A DNA stretch of 64,000 bases. It comes from Aminobacter carboxidus (GTDB lineage: Bacteria; Pseudomonadota; Alphaproteobacteria; Rhizobiales; Rhizobiaceae). The notes beneath the pieces are model-generated. The model worked only from the letters and a program-made list of their open reading frames with translations. It did no database searches and was not told where the DNA came from. The stretch is from contig NZ_JACZEP010000010.1 in assembly GCF_014863355.1 (NCBI RefSeq), positions 91,225 to 155,224 of the forward strand, given 5' to 3'. This document shows, piece after piece, positions 26,140 to 35,409 of the stretch. Within the stretch, counting starts at the first letter, position 1; each line of letters begins with the position of its first letter. A program made the translations under genes and the position numbers.

Positions 26140-26778
26140 ATGGCTGAGCAGCGGAAAGCACGCCCGGTTTCCGGCGAAATCATGACCGATGACGGCCGCG
26201 ACACTTCCGCCCAGCTCCAGCGCGTGCATGCTTGTGACATCATCGACGCCGATTTCGAGGTCGTGACGCCTGCCGAGCGCCAAAACGAATCATCTGCCGC
26301 CCAGCCCGTTTTCGCCAACCCGTCCGCCAATGTCGGCGGCATGGAGATGTTGCGTTCGGCGCGACTGCGCCCTGAGGCCGGGCCGGTGCGCGGGGGGCCG
26401 ATCTTCTGGCTTGCCGGTATCTCCTTGGCAGCAGTGGCGTTTTGGGTCGCCGGCGGGCACCAGCTTGTACATGCGGCAGCGTTGCCGCTGCCCTGGCAGG
26501 CGCCTGATCTGCGCATCGCCGAGATCAGTTCGCGCATCGACAGCTCCGGGGTCAGGCCGCTGCTGCTGGTCGACGGTGCCGCCTTCAACGATGGTCAAAG
26601 CCCGGCCCTGTTGCCGCCGATCGACGTGGCCGTGACAGGCAATGACGGCAAAACCTTGCGCTACAGGCTGGGGACAGGGGCCGTTCCGGTGGCGCCGGGC
26701 GCAAGTTGGGCCTTTTCGAGCCGGCTCGACGTGCCTATGAACGGGATAAAGACCGTCACGGTCGCTTTTTCGGAATAG
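26140..26778 (+). CDS. Membrane-anchored protein related to the DUF3426 group
   Basis: A 212-residue protein with a polar N-terminus, one membrane segment (PIFWLAGISLAAVAFWVAG, about 87-105), and an external beta-sandwich-like domain (PLLLVDGAAFNDGQS, then VAVTGNDGKTLRYRLGTGAV). Homologues in the same place beside ftsE often begin with an MJ0042-type zinc ribbon; no CxxC pairs are present here, so that part is missing or never existed. It precedes hpt by 9 bp and is probably co-transcribed with it. Function unknown. Confidence 0.7.
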   Translation: MAEQRKARPVSGEIMTDDGRDTSAQLQRVHACDIIDADFEVVTPAERQNESSAAQPVFANPSANVGGMEMLRSARLRPEAGPVRGGPIFWLAGISLAAVAFWVAGGHQLVHAAALPLPWQAPDLRIAEISSRIDSSGVRPLLLVDGAAFNDGQSPALLPPIDVAVTGNDGKTLRYRLGTGAVPVAPGASWAFSSRLDVPMNGIKTVTVAFSE

Positions 26779-26787
26779 GATGCTGTC

Positions 26788-27330
26788 ATGCCTGTTGTGC
26801 GCGACAAGGAAATCGAAGTGCTGTTCTCCGCCTCGGCGATCGCGCGGCGCAATCTCGAACTGGCCAAGGACATCGCGGCGCACGACTACACCGACCTTTT
26901 GGTCATCTCGGTGCTGAAGGGCTCGTTCATCTTTGCCGCCGACCTGATCCGCGCCATGCACGATGTCGGCCTGTCGCCGGAAGTCGAGTTCATCTTCATC
27001 TCCAGCTACGGCGCGGGCACCACCAGCGGCGAGGTCCGTGTGCTGCGCGACATCGACAACGAGGTTGCCGGCCGCGACGTGCTGTTGATCGACGACATTC
27101 TCGAATCGGGCAAGACGCTGAAGTTCACCCGCGAGCTGATGATGTCGCGCGGCGCCAAGAGCTGCTCGATCGCCGTGCTACTCGACAAGCGCATGCGCCG
27201 CAAGACCGACCTCGACGCCGATTATGTCGGCTTCGACTGCCCCGATTATTTCGTCGTCGGCTACGGCATGGACGTGGCGCACGCCTTCCGCGAGCTGCCT
27301 TTCGTCGGCGTGGTCAAAGGCGAAGCCTGA
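26788..27330 (+). CDS. hpt: Hypoxanthine phosphoribosyltransferase
   Basis: A 180-residue purine salvage enzyme that makes IMP from hypoxanthine and PRPP in the cytoplasm. Motifs: LLVISVLKGSFIFAADLIR, the flexible-loop region FISSYGAGTTSGE, and the PRPP-binding LLIDDILESGKTL. Length is normal. It starts 9 bp after the membrane-anchored protein gene and is followed by a single-domain response regulator. Confidence 0.94.
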   Translation: MPVVRDKEIEVLFSASAIARRNLELAKDIAAHDYTDLLVISVLKGSFIFAADLIRAMHDVGLSPEVEFIFISSYGAGTTSGEVRVLRDIDNEVAGRDVLLIDDILESGKTLKFTRELMMSRGAKSCSIAVLLDKRMRRKTDLDADYVGFDCPDYFVVGYGMDVAHAFRELPFVGVVKGEA

Positions 27331-27393
27331 GCGGCGATCACAAATTTTGCGGCGTTCAGAAATCGTCAACCAGTCGCGGCAAATATCGCCGCC

Positions 27394-27789
27394 ATGGCAA
27401 AACTTCTGATCGTTGAGGACGATGAGTCCGTCCGTACCCTCGCTGCCCGCGCGCTCGAACGCTTGGGCCACAAGGTCGATGTCGCGTGCGATGGTGCTGA
27501 AGGGCTCGACCGCATCCTTCAGGCGCGCGGCTGTTATGACCTCGTCGTCTCCGACATCCGCATGCCGGAGATGGACGGCATCGAGATGGCGCAGAATGCG
27601 GCGCGCGCCTATCCCGGCCTGCCGATCCTGTTGATGACCGGTTATGCCGACCAGCGCGAACGCGCCGAGGAACTCGACGCGATCATCATCGATGTCGTGC
27701 AAAAGCCGTTCACTCTGTCGGAGATCCGCGACCGCGTCTCGCTGGCGCTCGCCGCTCAGTCGAGCGTGGCGCTTGCCGGTGCTGCCTGA
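27394..27789 (+). CDS. cpdR: Single-domain response regulator, CpdR-like
   Basis: A 131-residue receiver domain without an output domain: acidic pocket EDDE (8-11), phospho-acceptor Asp54 in DLVVSDIRMPEMDG, Thr82 in LLMTGYAD, and Lys104 in VVQKPFT. Position next to ftsEX and hpt, and its length, match the CpdR group of alphaproteobacteria, which directs ClpXP proteolysis during the cell cycle. The symbol is given on that resemblance. The last 34 bp overlap the convergent DMT-family gene. Confidence 0.8.
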   Translation: MAKLLIVEDDESVRTLAARALERLGHKVDVACDGAEGLDRILQARGCYDLVVSDIRMPEMDGIEMAQNAARAYPGLPILLMTGYADQRERAEELDAIIIDVVQKPFTLSEIRDRVSLALAAQSSVALAGAA

Positions 27790-28700
27790 GGCGGCCGCGT
27801 CCCGACATTGAGCGCAAAGATGCCGGCGCCGACGATCAGCAAGGCGCCGATGACAGTGCCTGAGCCGGGGACCTCGGCGAAGAACAGGAAGCCCCATAAC
27901 GGCGCCCACAGCAGCCCGGTATATTCGAAGGTCGCCGCCTTGTTGGCCGGGGTCAGCCGGTAGGCCTGGCCGAGCAGCACCATGCCGGCAGCGGCAATGA
28001 CGCCGCAGGCGCCCATCATCAGGAAATCGCTGAGGCTTGGCCAGAGCCATGGCCGCATCAGGAAATCGAGGCTGGGATGCCCGGTCTGCTGGAAGCCGGT
28101 GGCGGCAAAGACCGTGGTGATGACCACCGCGCCGAGGAGATAGGCGGCGTTCTGGTAAAAGGCCATGGTCGTTGCACTTTCGCTGACGCCGACCTTGCGC
28201 GCCATCAGCTGCGAGAAGCTGTAGAGAAACGCCGAGGCCAGCGACAGCAGGGCTGCCCATTCGAAGATGCCGGCACCGGGATTGACCATGACGATGACGC
28301 CGAAAAGGCCGACGGTGCCGGCACAAAGGCTTTGCCACGGCAGGCGCTCGCCGAGATAGGGGCCGGCCATGGTCATGATCAAAAGCGGTGCGAGGAAGAA
28401 AAGGGCTGCCGCATCGGCGATCGGCAGTGCCGGGATCGCCAGGTAATAGGCGCAGTAGGACACAAACAGGATCGCCGAGCGCGTGGCAAGGAAACGCCAG
28501 TTGGGCGAGGCCAGTGCCGCCAGCCCGACATCGCGATGCACCAGCACAAGCAGGATCGGCAGCGCCACGACAGCGCGTATCAGCAGCGCCTCGCTGACCG
28601 GGTAGGTGCCTGAAACCGCCTTGATCAGCGCGTCCTGGATCGAAAACACCAGCACGCCCAGGCATAGGCAAAGGATGCCGACAAGCGTTCTGTTGCGCAT
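27756..28700 (-). CDS. EamA/DMT-family transporter
   Basis: A 314-residue membrane protein with ten predicted helices in two EamA repeats, the usual architecture of drug/metabolite exporters. Start ATG 28700 puts the first helix at the N-terminus (LVGILCLCLGVLVFSIQDALIKA). The two repeats each show the family's proline and glycine-rich helix ends (GAGIFEWAALLSLASAFLYS; TGLLWAPLWGFLFF). Substrate unknown. It is divergent from a LysR-type gene, a common arrangement for a regulated exporter, and has a terminator-like hairpin in its leader region. Confidence 0.88.
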   Translation of the reverse strand: MRNRTLVGILCLCLGVLVFSIQDALIKAVSGTYPVSEALLIRAVVALPILLVLVHRDVGLAALASPNWRFLATRSAILFVSYCAYYLAIPALPIADAAALFFLAPLLIMTMAGPYLGERLPWQSLCAGTVGLFGVIVMVNPGAGIFEWAALLSLASAFLYSFSQLMARKVGVSESATTMAFYQNAAYLLGAVVITTVFAATGFQQTGHPSLDFLMRPWLWPSLSDFLMMGACGVIAAAGMVLLGQAYRLTPANKAATFEYTGLLWAPLWGFLFFAEVPGSGTVIGALLIVGAGIFALNVGTRPPQAAPASATLD

Positions 28701-28845
28701 GTTATGGGGGTGCCCAGCTGTGAGGTCGTCCTGACGATTGTAGCCTGAGATCGGGCGGCGCGAGAGCGCTTGCCGGCGCTGCCTGTTGGGCCAGCGGCGG
28801 GCGTCCGGTCTTCGGAGCATTCGGCCAAAAACGATGCGCCGAGCC

Positions 28846-28877
28846 AAAAAAAACCCGCCGGCAAAGTCGCGGCGGGT
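28846..28877 (-). terminator. Terminator-like hairpin in the leader of the DMT gene
   Basis: On the minus strand CCCGCCG and CGGCGGG (perfect 7-bp stem, 9-nt loop, 28854-28876) are followed by eight T (28846-28853). No open reading frame precedes it on that strand before the LysR gene. It must therefore end a short non-coding transcript or act as an attenuator before the DMT gene. Confidence 0.75.
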
Positions 28878-28996
28878 GAGTAACTACCAGTCGGCAGCCG
28901 CATCTGACGGCCACCTTCCAATGGGTAGCGGGACTATTCTCCGCCGTTTGACACGATGCAAACGAATTGAAATGATGACAGTCATTAGATTTTTTC

Positions 28997-29875
28997 ATGG
29001 CTGAAAACGTTTTCATGACCGCCCGCCTCGACAGCGACCTGTTGCGCACATTTCTCGCGGTGGCCGAGAGCGGCAATTTCACCCGCGCGGCCGAAGGCGT
29101 CGGCCGCACCCAGTCGGCGATCTCGATGCAGATCAAGCGGCTCGAACAGATCGTCGGCGACACATTGTTTGCGCGCGGCGCACGCGGCGTCGCACTGACC
29201 GAGCGCGGCACCGAGCTTGTCGCCAATGCCCGCCGCATCGTTGCCCTGCTCGACGAAACCGCCTCGGCGATGCGCGCGGCACCGCTGGGCGGGCCGGTGC
29301 GGATCGGCCTGCCCGAGGAATATGGCCAGCCCGTGCTGTCGCGTGCGCTCGGAGCGTTTGCCAAGCGCCATTCCCAGGTCGAGGTCACCGTCCGCTTCGG
29401 TTATTCGGTGTCGCAGCTGGCCGCCCTTGCGGCGGGAGAGCTTGATCTGGCGGTGGTGTTCGAATGGCAGCATCCCTCAGGCGCCGAAGTGCTAATGAGC
29501 GACCCGACCGTCTGGGTGACCTCGATCCATCATCATCTGCACATGCTGCGGCCGCTGCCGATCGCCATGTACACCCGCCATGGCTGGTCGCGCGATTATG
29601 CGCTGCGCTCGCTCGAACGGCGCGGCATCGACTACCGCTTCGCCTACACCAGCGACACCACCAACGGGCTGTCGCTGGCCGTCACCGCCGGCCTTGCCGT
29701 GGCGCCGATGGCGCGCTCCAACATTCCCCTGGACTGCCGCGAACTGACCGAAACAGAAGGTTTTGGGGCGATCGACACGACAAGGGTGGTGCTGCACCGC
29801 AATCCGCGCGCCACCAGCGAAGCCGTCGACGCCATGGCCGATGCCATCCGCGAGGCGTTTCATCAACGGCGCTGA
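28997..29875 (+). CDS. LysR-family transcriptional regulator
   Basis: A 292-residue regulator with an N-terminal HTH (LRTFLAVAESGNFTRAAEGVGRTQSAISMQIKRLEQIVG) and a C-terminal substrate-binding domain (VRIGLPEEYGQPVLSRALGAFAKRH). Two starts are possible, ATG 28997 and ATG 29015, and neither has a clear ribosome site. It is divergent from the DMT transporter and upstream of a glutathione S-transferase gene, either of which could be its target. The effector is unknown. Confidence 0.88.
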   Translation: MAENVFMTARLDSDLLRTFLAVAESGNFTRAAEGVGRTQSAISMQIKRLEQIVGDTLFARGARGVALTERGTELVANARRIVALLDETASAMRAAPLGGPVRIGLPEEYGQPVLSRALGAFAKRHSQVEVTVRFGYSVSQLAALAAGELDLAVVFEWQHPSGAEVLMSDPTVWVTSIHHHLHMLRPLPIAMYTRHGWSRDYALRSLERRGIDYRFAYTSDTTNGLSLAVTAGLAVAPMARSNIPLDCRELTETEGFGAIDTTRVVLHRNPRATSEAVDAMADAIREAFHQRR

Positions 29876-29969
29876 ATGCGAAACTGAATCGACCTCCTGC
29901 CAACGCTCCTGACAAAATGGTGTCAGGATGGCGGTGCTATTCTGGCACCCTCAGAACGAGGAGAGAGCC

Positions 29970-30596
29970 ATGATCACCTTCTATCACGCCCCTTGGTCGC
30001 GCGCGTCCAACATGCTTTGGCTGCTCGAGGAACTCGGCGCGCCTTATGAGATCGAGACTGTCGACATCCGCGCGCCTGGCGGGGTGGCGGAAGAATACCG
30101 CGCGATCCAGCCCAACAAGAAGGTGCCGGCGATCGTCCATGACGGCGTGGTGGTCACCGAGCGGGCGGCGATCTGCACCTATCTGTGCGATGCCTTTCCC
30201 GAAGCCGGCCTTGCGCCCGCCATCGGCGACAAGATGCGCGCGCCTTATCTGACCTGGCTGGTCTATGCCGATGCGGTGTTCGACCCTACGCTTGCGGCCA
30301 AGGCGCATGGCCACGAATTCATGGGTGGCGGCTATTCCTATGGCTCGTTCAGCGAGATGGTCGCCAATCTCGAAAAGACGCTGGCCTCGCGCCCTTACAT
30401 CGCCGGCGACCGCTTCACCGCGGCCGACACCCAGATCGGCGGCGGCATCAATTTCGGCATCCGCGTGCTCAAGACCTTGCCCGAAAAGCCGGTGTTCCTC
30501 GACTATGTCGAGCGCCTCGCAGCACGCCCCGCCTTCCAGCGCGCCAGCCAGAAGGATTATGCCATGGCGCAAGAGGCGGGCATGGTTGCGGGGTGA
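29970..30596 (+). CDS. Glutathione S-transferase family protein
   Basis: A 208-residue GST with the thioredoxin-like N-terminal domain (MITFYHAPWSRASNMLWLLEELG, then NKKVPAIVHDGVVVTERAAICTYL, which has the cis-Pro and the glutathione-binding Glu-Arg/Ser region) and an all-helical C-terminal domain with the family's RFTAADTQIGG cap. The active-site residue near the N-terminus is probably Ser10. GAGGAGA precedes ATG 29970 at good distance. It would join glutathione to an electrophile or act as an isomerase; its substrate is unknown. Confidence 0.9.
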   Translation: MITFYHAPWSRASNMLWLLEELGAPYEIETVDIRAPGGVAEEYRAIQPNKKVPAIVHDGVVVTERAAICTYLCDAFPEAGLAPAIGDKMRAPYLTWLVYADAVFDPTLAAKAHGHEFMGGGYSYGSFSEMVANLEKTLASRPYIAGDRFTAADTQIGGGINFGIRVLKTLPEKPVFLDYVERLAARPAFQRASQKDYAMAQEAGMVAG

Positions 30597-30639
30597 AGGG
30601 AGGGGGCGGCTGAAGGGCAGAGCGGGACCTTGCACTTTC

Positions 30640-30840
30640 GGCCTCGCGCTTCTTCACACCCCTCTCTGTCCTGCCGGACATCTCCCCCGCAAGGGGGGAG
30701 ATCAGGCCGTCATCGGCGCCGAAGCCAATCACTAACGCCGCAAAGCTGGTTCTACGTCGTCACAGGATGAGCGCCGTCGGCGGCAAGATTAATCTCCCCC
30801 CTTGCGGGGGAGATGGCCGGCAGGCCAGAGAGGGGTGGGA
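30640..30840. repeat. Large inverted repeat (rhizobial intergenic type)
   Basis: The left arm (about 30652-30705: CACCCCTCTCTGTCCTGCCG, then CATCTCCCCCGCAAGGGG) is matched by its reverse complement at about 30785-30838. About 80 bp separates the arms, which are near identical over some 45 bp. Repeats of this type are frequent between rhizobial genes. The stretch 30597-30903 has no gene. Confidence 0.8.
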
Positions 30841-30903
30841 CGGAGAGCGCCGGTGCAGTAAGGGCGCACGAATCAAGGCAGCTCCCGCCGCCGCTAAAAC
30901 CGC

Positions 30904-33501
30904 CTATCTCAGCTCCAGCAGCCGCTCGAGATAGCTGCGTTCCAGTTCGGGGCTGAGCGCGTTGCCCAGGCGCTTGCGGATGGCGTCGAGGATCTGGCGG
31001 GCGCGCTGGACGTCGATCTCGTCGGGCACCTTGGTCGAGTCGCCGAAATCGGGGCCGGTGGTGGCGCGCGGCCGGCCGAGCGGGTCGCGGTCGGCATTCT
31101 GCTGGCGGCCGCCTTCGCCGCTGCCGCCCTGGTCGCCCTGCATCGCCTGCATCTGCTGCATCATGTCCTGGGCGCCCTGGCGCAGCGCTTCGAGCGCACG
31201 GCCCTGATGGCCGACGGCGCGGTCGCCTTCGCCCTTGCCGAGCGAACCCTCGGCCTGGTTCATCGATTCACCGGCGTCGCCAAAACCTTTGCCGGGCTTG
31301 ATGCCAAGGCCCTCGAGCCCCTTCATCAGCGCTTCGAGATCCTTTTCGAGCTGGCCCTGGCCCTGCTGCAACTGCTTCAGCGCATCGGCGAATTCCTGCG
31401 GCGTCATCGGCCGGCCCTGCTGGCCCTTGCCCTGCTCGTCCTTGCCTTGCTCGCCCTGTTGCTGCTGCTGGCCGGGCTCGCCGCTGTCGCCGAACGGATC
31501 GCTCTGCTGGTCGCCCTGCTGGCCGCGCTGCATCTGGTCCATGCGGAAGGTCTCGTTCATCATCTCCTGCTGGCGCCGCATGATCTCGCCGAGCTTGTCC
31601 ATCTGTTGGCGCATCTCGGAATTCTGCTGGCCCTGCTGTCCCTGCTGGCGCTTGCCGGCCTGCAGGTTGTTCATCATGTCCTGCAATTGCGACAAAAGCT
31701 CACGCGCCTGGTCGCGATTGCCCGACTTGGCCAGGTTCTCGATCTGGTCGAGCATGCGCTGCAGGTCGCTCTGGCGCAGCTCCTGGCCCGGCGACTGGTC
31801 CTGGGTGGTCTGGTTTTGCTGGTTGCGTTCGGCGAATTCGCGCAGGAATTCGTTCATCGCCTCGCGCAGCTCGGCCATCAGCTTGTCGATCTCTTCATCG
31901 CTGGCGCCGCGTTCAAGCGCGTCCTGCAAGGCCTGCTGGGCCTGGCGCAGGCGCTTTTCCGCCGCCGACAGGTCGCCGTCCTCGATGCCGAGCGCCACCT
32001 GCCAGAGGTAGGTTGCGACCTCGCGCAGCTGATCGTCGGAGCCGGCCATCTTGAGCCGGGTGCGGGCGCTCATCAAGGCGAGGTAATGCGACAGGTTGTC
32101 GATCGTATCTTCGGGCCTGAGCGTGATCGCGTCCATCAGCTCGAGCACGCGCGCCCTGGCATTGGCGTCGAGCGAAAGCAGCCGCCTTTGCTCGATCACC
32201 GCGCGGGCGAGGGGGTTGGTGAAGGGTTTTTCGGGCAGGATGATGGTCTTGGTTTCGCTTTTGGCTTGCTGGCCGGCGTCGTCGGTGGCGTGCAAGGTGA
32301 GCTTCACCGAAGCCCCGGCCCAGACATGCTCGGTCAGGTCGCGTGTCGCCTTGATGGGCTTCTTGGCGGCATTGCGGCGCGGCAAGGACAGCGGCATTTC
32401 GGGCGGGCCGTAGAGCGGGCGGGCATTCGGCGCCTGTTGTTCGGCCAAGGCGAAGTCGGCCTTGGCCGAGGCTGCGCCATAGTCGTCCTCGATAGTGTAG
32501 TTCAGCTCCAGCGTGCCGTTGACGGCGCGCTTGGGCTCGCCGGCAAAGCTGATCTTGGGTGGCGTGTCGGCAATGACGGTGAAGGCCCAGCTGTCGAGCT
32601 CGTCGTCGCCGGACTTCAGCGTAAGCTTACCCTCGGTGGTGAGCTTGTCGGCAAACTGCCTGACAGTGGCGACAGGCCCCGAAGTCACGGGTGCTGCGGG
32701 ATCGGCTTTTGGGCCCATCGGGGCGATGTCGCGCACCGTGCCTGAAGCATCGGTGAAGGCGAGGGTTTCTTCGCCCGAGCCGCCGGTGACACGCAGCGAC
32801 AATTCACTGCCCTCGGGCACACTGACGACGCCAGCATCCTTGCTGGCATCGGCGGTCAGGAAGATCGGTGCCTTGCCGGTATAGGTCGGCGGCGTCACCC
32901 AGGCGTCGATGCGCGGCGGAACGAGGTCATGCGCCGCATGCGCCCTGAAGGCGTCGCCCAAGCGGCCGCCGCTCGGACCGAACGAGAGGGCAAAGGCTGA
33001 GACAAACAGCAAGGCGGCCCCAGCGCGCAGCGCCCATGGATCGCGCTCGGGCACACGCGTCCTGGGCAGGTCGCCGCCAAGGCTGCCGAGCCGTTCGGCC
33101 ATGCGCTTCTGGTGTTCGCGCCACAAGGCGTCGGCAAAGCCGTCGGGCTTGCCCGAGGGCCGGTCGGTCTGAACCTGCACCGGGGTGTGCAGCAGCTGGT
33201 TGGCACGTTCGAGACGGCTGTCGATCTCGACCCATGTCGGCAAGCGGAAAAAGCGCAACGGATAAAGTGCGGCAAGCCCGGCAAGGCCGAAGGCAATGGC
33301 CAGCGCCAGCCGCGCCATGTCGGGCAGCACCCTGAACAGGCCAAGCCATGACAGGCTGACGAACAGGCTCACGACAACGATTGCCGGCAGCACCAGCGGC
33401 CAGCCGCGCTCGACGACCATGGCCGCCGATATGGCCAGGCGCGTCCGGCCCAGGCTGGCGGCGAGTTTGCGGTGCAAAGCTGGTCTTGTCGGTTCCGTCA
33501 T
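30904..33501 (-). CDS. DUF4175 (TIGR02302) family membrane protein
   Basis: An 865-residue protein with two or three N-terminal membrane helices (about 28-72 and 160-178), a central region with Ig-like strands (PPRIDAWVTPPTYTGKAPIFL; PPKISFAGEPKRAVNGTLEL), and a long helical C-terminus very rich in Gln, Glu and Met (RQQGQQGQQNSEMRQQMDKL). It is conserved in alphaproteobacteria without known function. ATG 33501 was chosen because GGAAAGG precedes it. In related genomes this gene usually lies close to lysA; here the arsenic genes lie between them. Confidence 0.88.
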   Translation of the reverse strand: MTEPTRPALHRKLAASLGRTRLAISAAMVVERGWPLVLPAIVVVSLFVSLSWLGLFRVLPDMARLALAIAFGLAGLAALYPLRFFRLPTWVEIDSRLERANQLLHTPVQVQTDRPSGKPDGFADALWREHQKRMAERLGSLGGDLPRTRVPERDPWALRAGAALLFVSAFALSFGPSGGRLGDAFRAHAAHDLVPPRIDAWVTPPTYTGKAPIFLTADASKDAGVVSVPEGSELSLRVTGGSGEETLAFTDASGTVRDIAPMGPKADPAAPVTSGPVATVRQFADKLTTEGKLTLKSGDDELDSWAFTVIADTPPKISFAGEPKRAVNGTLELNYTIEDDYGAASAKADFALAEQQAPNARPLYGPPEMPLSLPRRNAAKKPIKATRDLTEHVWAGASVKLTLHATDDAGQQAKSETKTIILPEKPFTNPLARAVIEQRRLLSLDANARARVLELMDAITLRPEDTIDNLSHYLALMSARTRLKMAGSDDQLREVATYLWQVALGIEDGDLSAAEKRLRQAQQALQDALERGASDEEIDKLMAELREAMNEFLREFAERNQQNQTTQDQSPGQELRQSDLQRMLDQIENLAKSGNRDQARELLSQLQDMMNNLQAGKRQQGQQGQQNSEMRQQMDKLGEIMRRQQEMMNETFRMDQMQRGQQGDQQSDPFGDSGEPGQQQQQGEQGKDEQGKGQQGRPMTPQEFADALKQLQQGQGQLEKDLEALMKGLEGLGIKPGKGFGDAGESMNQAEGSLGKGEGDRAVGHQGRALEALRQGAQDMMQQMQAMQGDQGGSGEGGRQQNADRDPLGRPRATTGPDFGDSTKVPDEIDVQRARQILDAIRKRLGNALSPELERSYLERLLELR

Positions 33502-33733
33502 CGGCCTTTCCGCATGGGTGGCGCGGGCCACCTGCCTTTTGGCAGAATAGCATCAATCACGGCGAAGGCGAGGCGACCTACGTAATCGTGAAGCTTGGCA
33601 GCCACGCTGCCAGCAGATGCGCCGGGCCTGTAGCACGACCTTTCGATGGGCGCGATTGCGCACGTTGGCATCAGTTGCCGATCGATTGCCGTGAACGCCG
33701 AAAGGCATGTCCATCGCCCGAAAGGCGATGCGG

Positions 33734-34969
33734 CTATTTTGTCGTCATGCCTTGCGGCACCGGTAACCTGCCTCGGCGCCGCCAGCCGATGGCAGCGAAG
33801 GCGAGGGCTGCGGCGATGCCGAGCACGATGGCAACCGCAAGGGCGGCCCAGGTGCCGACATGGGCCATCAGCATGGAAAAAATGAACGGTGCCAGCGCCG
33901 AGACGATCAGCCTGATGGCGGAAATCCGGCCCAGCATGGCGCCGTAGCCTTCAGAACCAAACAGCGCCAGCGGCAAGGCGCCCTGGACGATGCTGGTCAG
34001 GCCGGAACCCAAGCCAAAGACAATGGCAAATACCACGGCGCCGGCGAACCAGGGCGCTGTGGCCACCAGCATCGTCAGGCCCGCGACCAGCAATGTTGCG
34101 GAGATGACCGCCAGCATCAAAGGCGAAAGCCCACGTCCTGCAAGCATATTGATAAAACGGCTGAACACCTGGGCAGGACCAAACAGTGTGCCCACCAATA
34201 CGGCACTGGCTCCAAGCCCAACGGCCGTGAGCAGCGGCACCATGTGGACAAGCAGGGCCGAGAGAACAAAACCTTCGAGGGCGAAGCCGAGGCCCATCAA
34301 TGCGAAGGCTCGCCGCCGATCGGAAAAAGCTATGCTTGCCTCTACTGGTGCGACTTTCCTGTCTTTCGCTGGGTCCTGTCGCTTGCTCTCAGCCGCCATC
34401 GCCCGTGCTAGCCAATAGTGGACAGGCAGGCACACAGCGAGGTGGAGGACGGCAAAAACGAGGTAGACCTCACGCCAGGTCAGATACTTGTGGAGCTCGG
34501 ACGTAATTGGCCAAAAAATGGTCGAAGCAAAGCCTGCAATAAGGGTCAGATGCGTAATGCTTCTCTGCCCGGTTTGCGGGGTGATCTGCACCAATGCCGC
34601 AAAGGCAGCGTTGTAAAGGACAAAAGCCGAGGCAATCTCCATGACAACCATTCCCGCAATGAAGGGAATGCGACCAGGGGCCATTGCGCACACAGTCAAC
34701 GCGCAGGCAGCGACCACGGAGCCGAGCGCCATCATTTGACCTGCACCATGCTGGTCGATCCGGCGGCCAATAGTTGGAGCCGCAAAGCCGCCAATCAGCA
34801 GCGAGACGGAGAATATCCCGAACACCCATTGCTGAGACCAGCCGAAGTCGTGGGCCATGTCGGGCGCGAGCATGCTGAAGCTATAGTAGAGCGTGCCGTA
34901 GCCAATGATCTGTGTCAGCCCAAGGCCCCAGATCACGGCACCGTAACGCTGCTCAATTGGACGGGGCAT
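33734..34969 (-). CDS. arsK: MFS transporter, probable arsenite efflux pump (ArsK-like)
   Basis: A 411-residue major facilitator with twelve predicted helices. The opening YGAVIWGLGLTQIIGYGTLYYSFSMLAPDMA and the segment RSITHLTLIAGFASTIFWPIT recall the ArsK arsenite/antimonite exporters first described in Agrobacterium; this is from memory of the family and was not searched. It is followed on the same strand upstream by an ArsR-type repressor 39 bp away and lies in an arsenic gene cluster, which supports the call. There is no ArsB or Acr3 in the window, so it may be the cell's main arsenite exit from this cluster. Confidence 0.72.
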   Translation of the reverse strand: MPRPIEQRYGAVIWGLGLTQIIGYGTLYYSFSMLAPDMAHDFGWSQQWVFGIFSVSLLIGGFAAPTIGRRIDQHGAGQMMALGSVVAACALTVCAMAPGRIPFIAGMVVMEIASAFVLYNAAFAALVQITPQTGQRSITHLTLIAGFASTIFWPITSELHKYLTWREVYLVFAVLHLAVCLPVHYWLARAMAAESKRQDPAKDRKVAPVEASIAFSDRRRAFALMGLGFALEGFVLSALLVHMVPLLTAVGLGASAVLVGTLFGPAQVFSRFINMLAGRGLSPLMLAVISATLLVAGLTMLVATAPWFAGAVVFAIVFGLGSGLTSIVQGALPLALFGSEGYGAMLGRISAIRLIVSALAPFIFSMLMAHVGTWAALAVAIVLGIAAALAFAAIGWRRRGRLPVPQGMTTK

Positions 34970-35008
34970 ATTCGATCTTTCCGGGATTATCGAAATTAAC
35001 AGCCAAAA

Positions 35009-35323
35009 TTAAGCGGCGTCGTCCTGCGCGGGAGCCTTTGCGTCGGCACAGCATTCATCGGCGAGGAACCCGACCAGTCCATTCATGGCAGCGTAGTTGG
35101 CCCTGCAGATCAGCGTCGTCGCATGCCGCTCCTGCGTGACCAGTCCAGTTGCAATCAGTCGATGCAGGTGATGGGAAAGGGTCGATGCAGCGATGCCGAT
35201 CCTGTCTTGCAGGTGTCCAACGGCAAGACCGTCGACACCTGCGCGAACGAGCGCCCGATACACCCGCAATCGGGTCTGATTGCCGAGTGCCTCAAGCTGA
35301 CTTGCCGCTGTTTCGATGTTCAT
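35009..35323 (-). CDS. ArsR-family transcriptional repressor (first of two)
   Basis: A 104-residue winged-helix protein: LGNQTRLRVYRALVRAG, recognition helix region GIAASTLSHHLHRLIATGLV. A Cys pair near the C-terminus (DECCADAK, about 91-92) with the Cys in LICRANY (about 75) could bind arsenite, as in ArsR proteins whose sites evolved at the C-terminal end. It precedes the ArsK-like gene and probably represses it. It is distinct in sequence from the second ArsR in the cluster. Confidence 0.85.
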   Translation of the reverse strand: MNIETAASQLEALGNQTRLRVYRALVRAGVDGLAVGHLQDRIGIAASTLSHHLHRLIATGLVTQERHATTLICRANYAAMNGLVGFLADECCADAKAPAQDDAA

Positions 35324-35409
35324 GGAAATAGGCTAAATGCCTCCGTCGGAGCCGTCAATCGGTATTTCGGCAATTGCGGAAATATAACAATGAAACGACA
35401 GTGGCAGGT

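Noticed and set aside
31207..32745. Plus-strand open frame of 512 codons inside the DUF4175 gene
   Set aside because: Shadow of the Gln-rich coding sequence on the other strand; the Leu-rich appearance comes from CAG repeats read in antisense.
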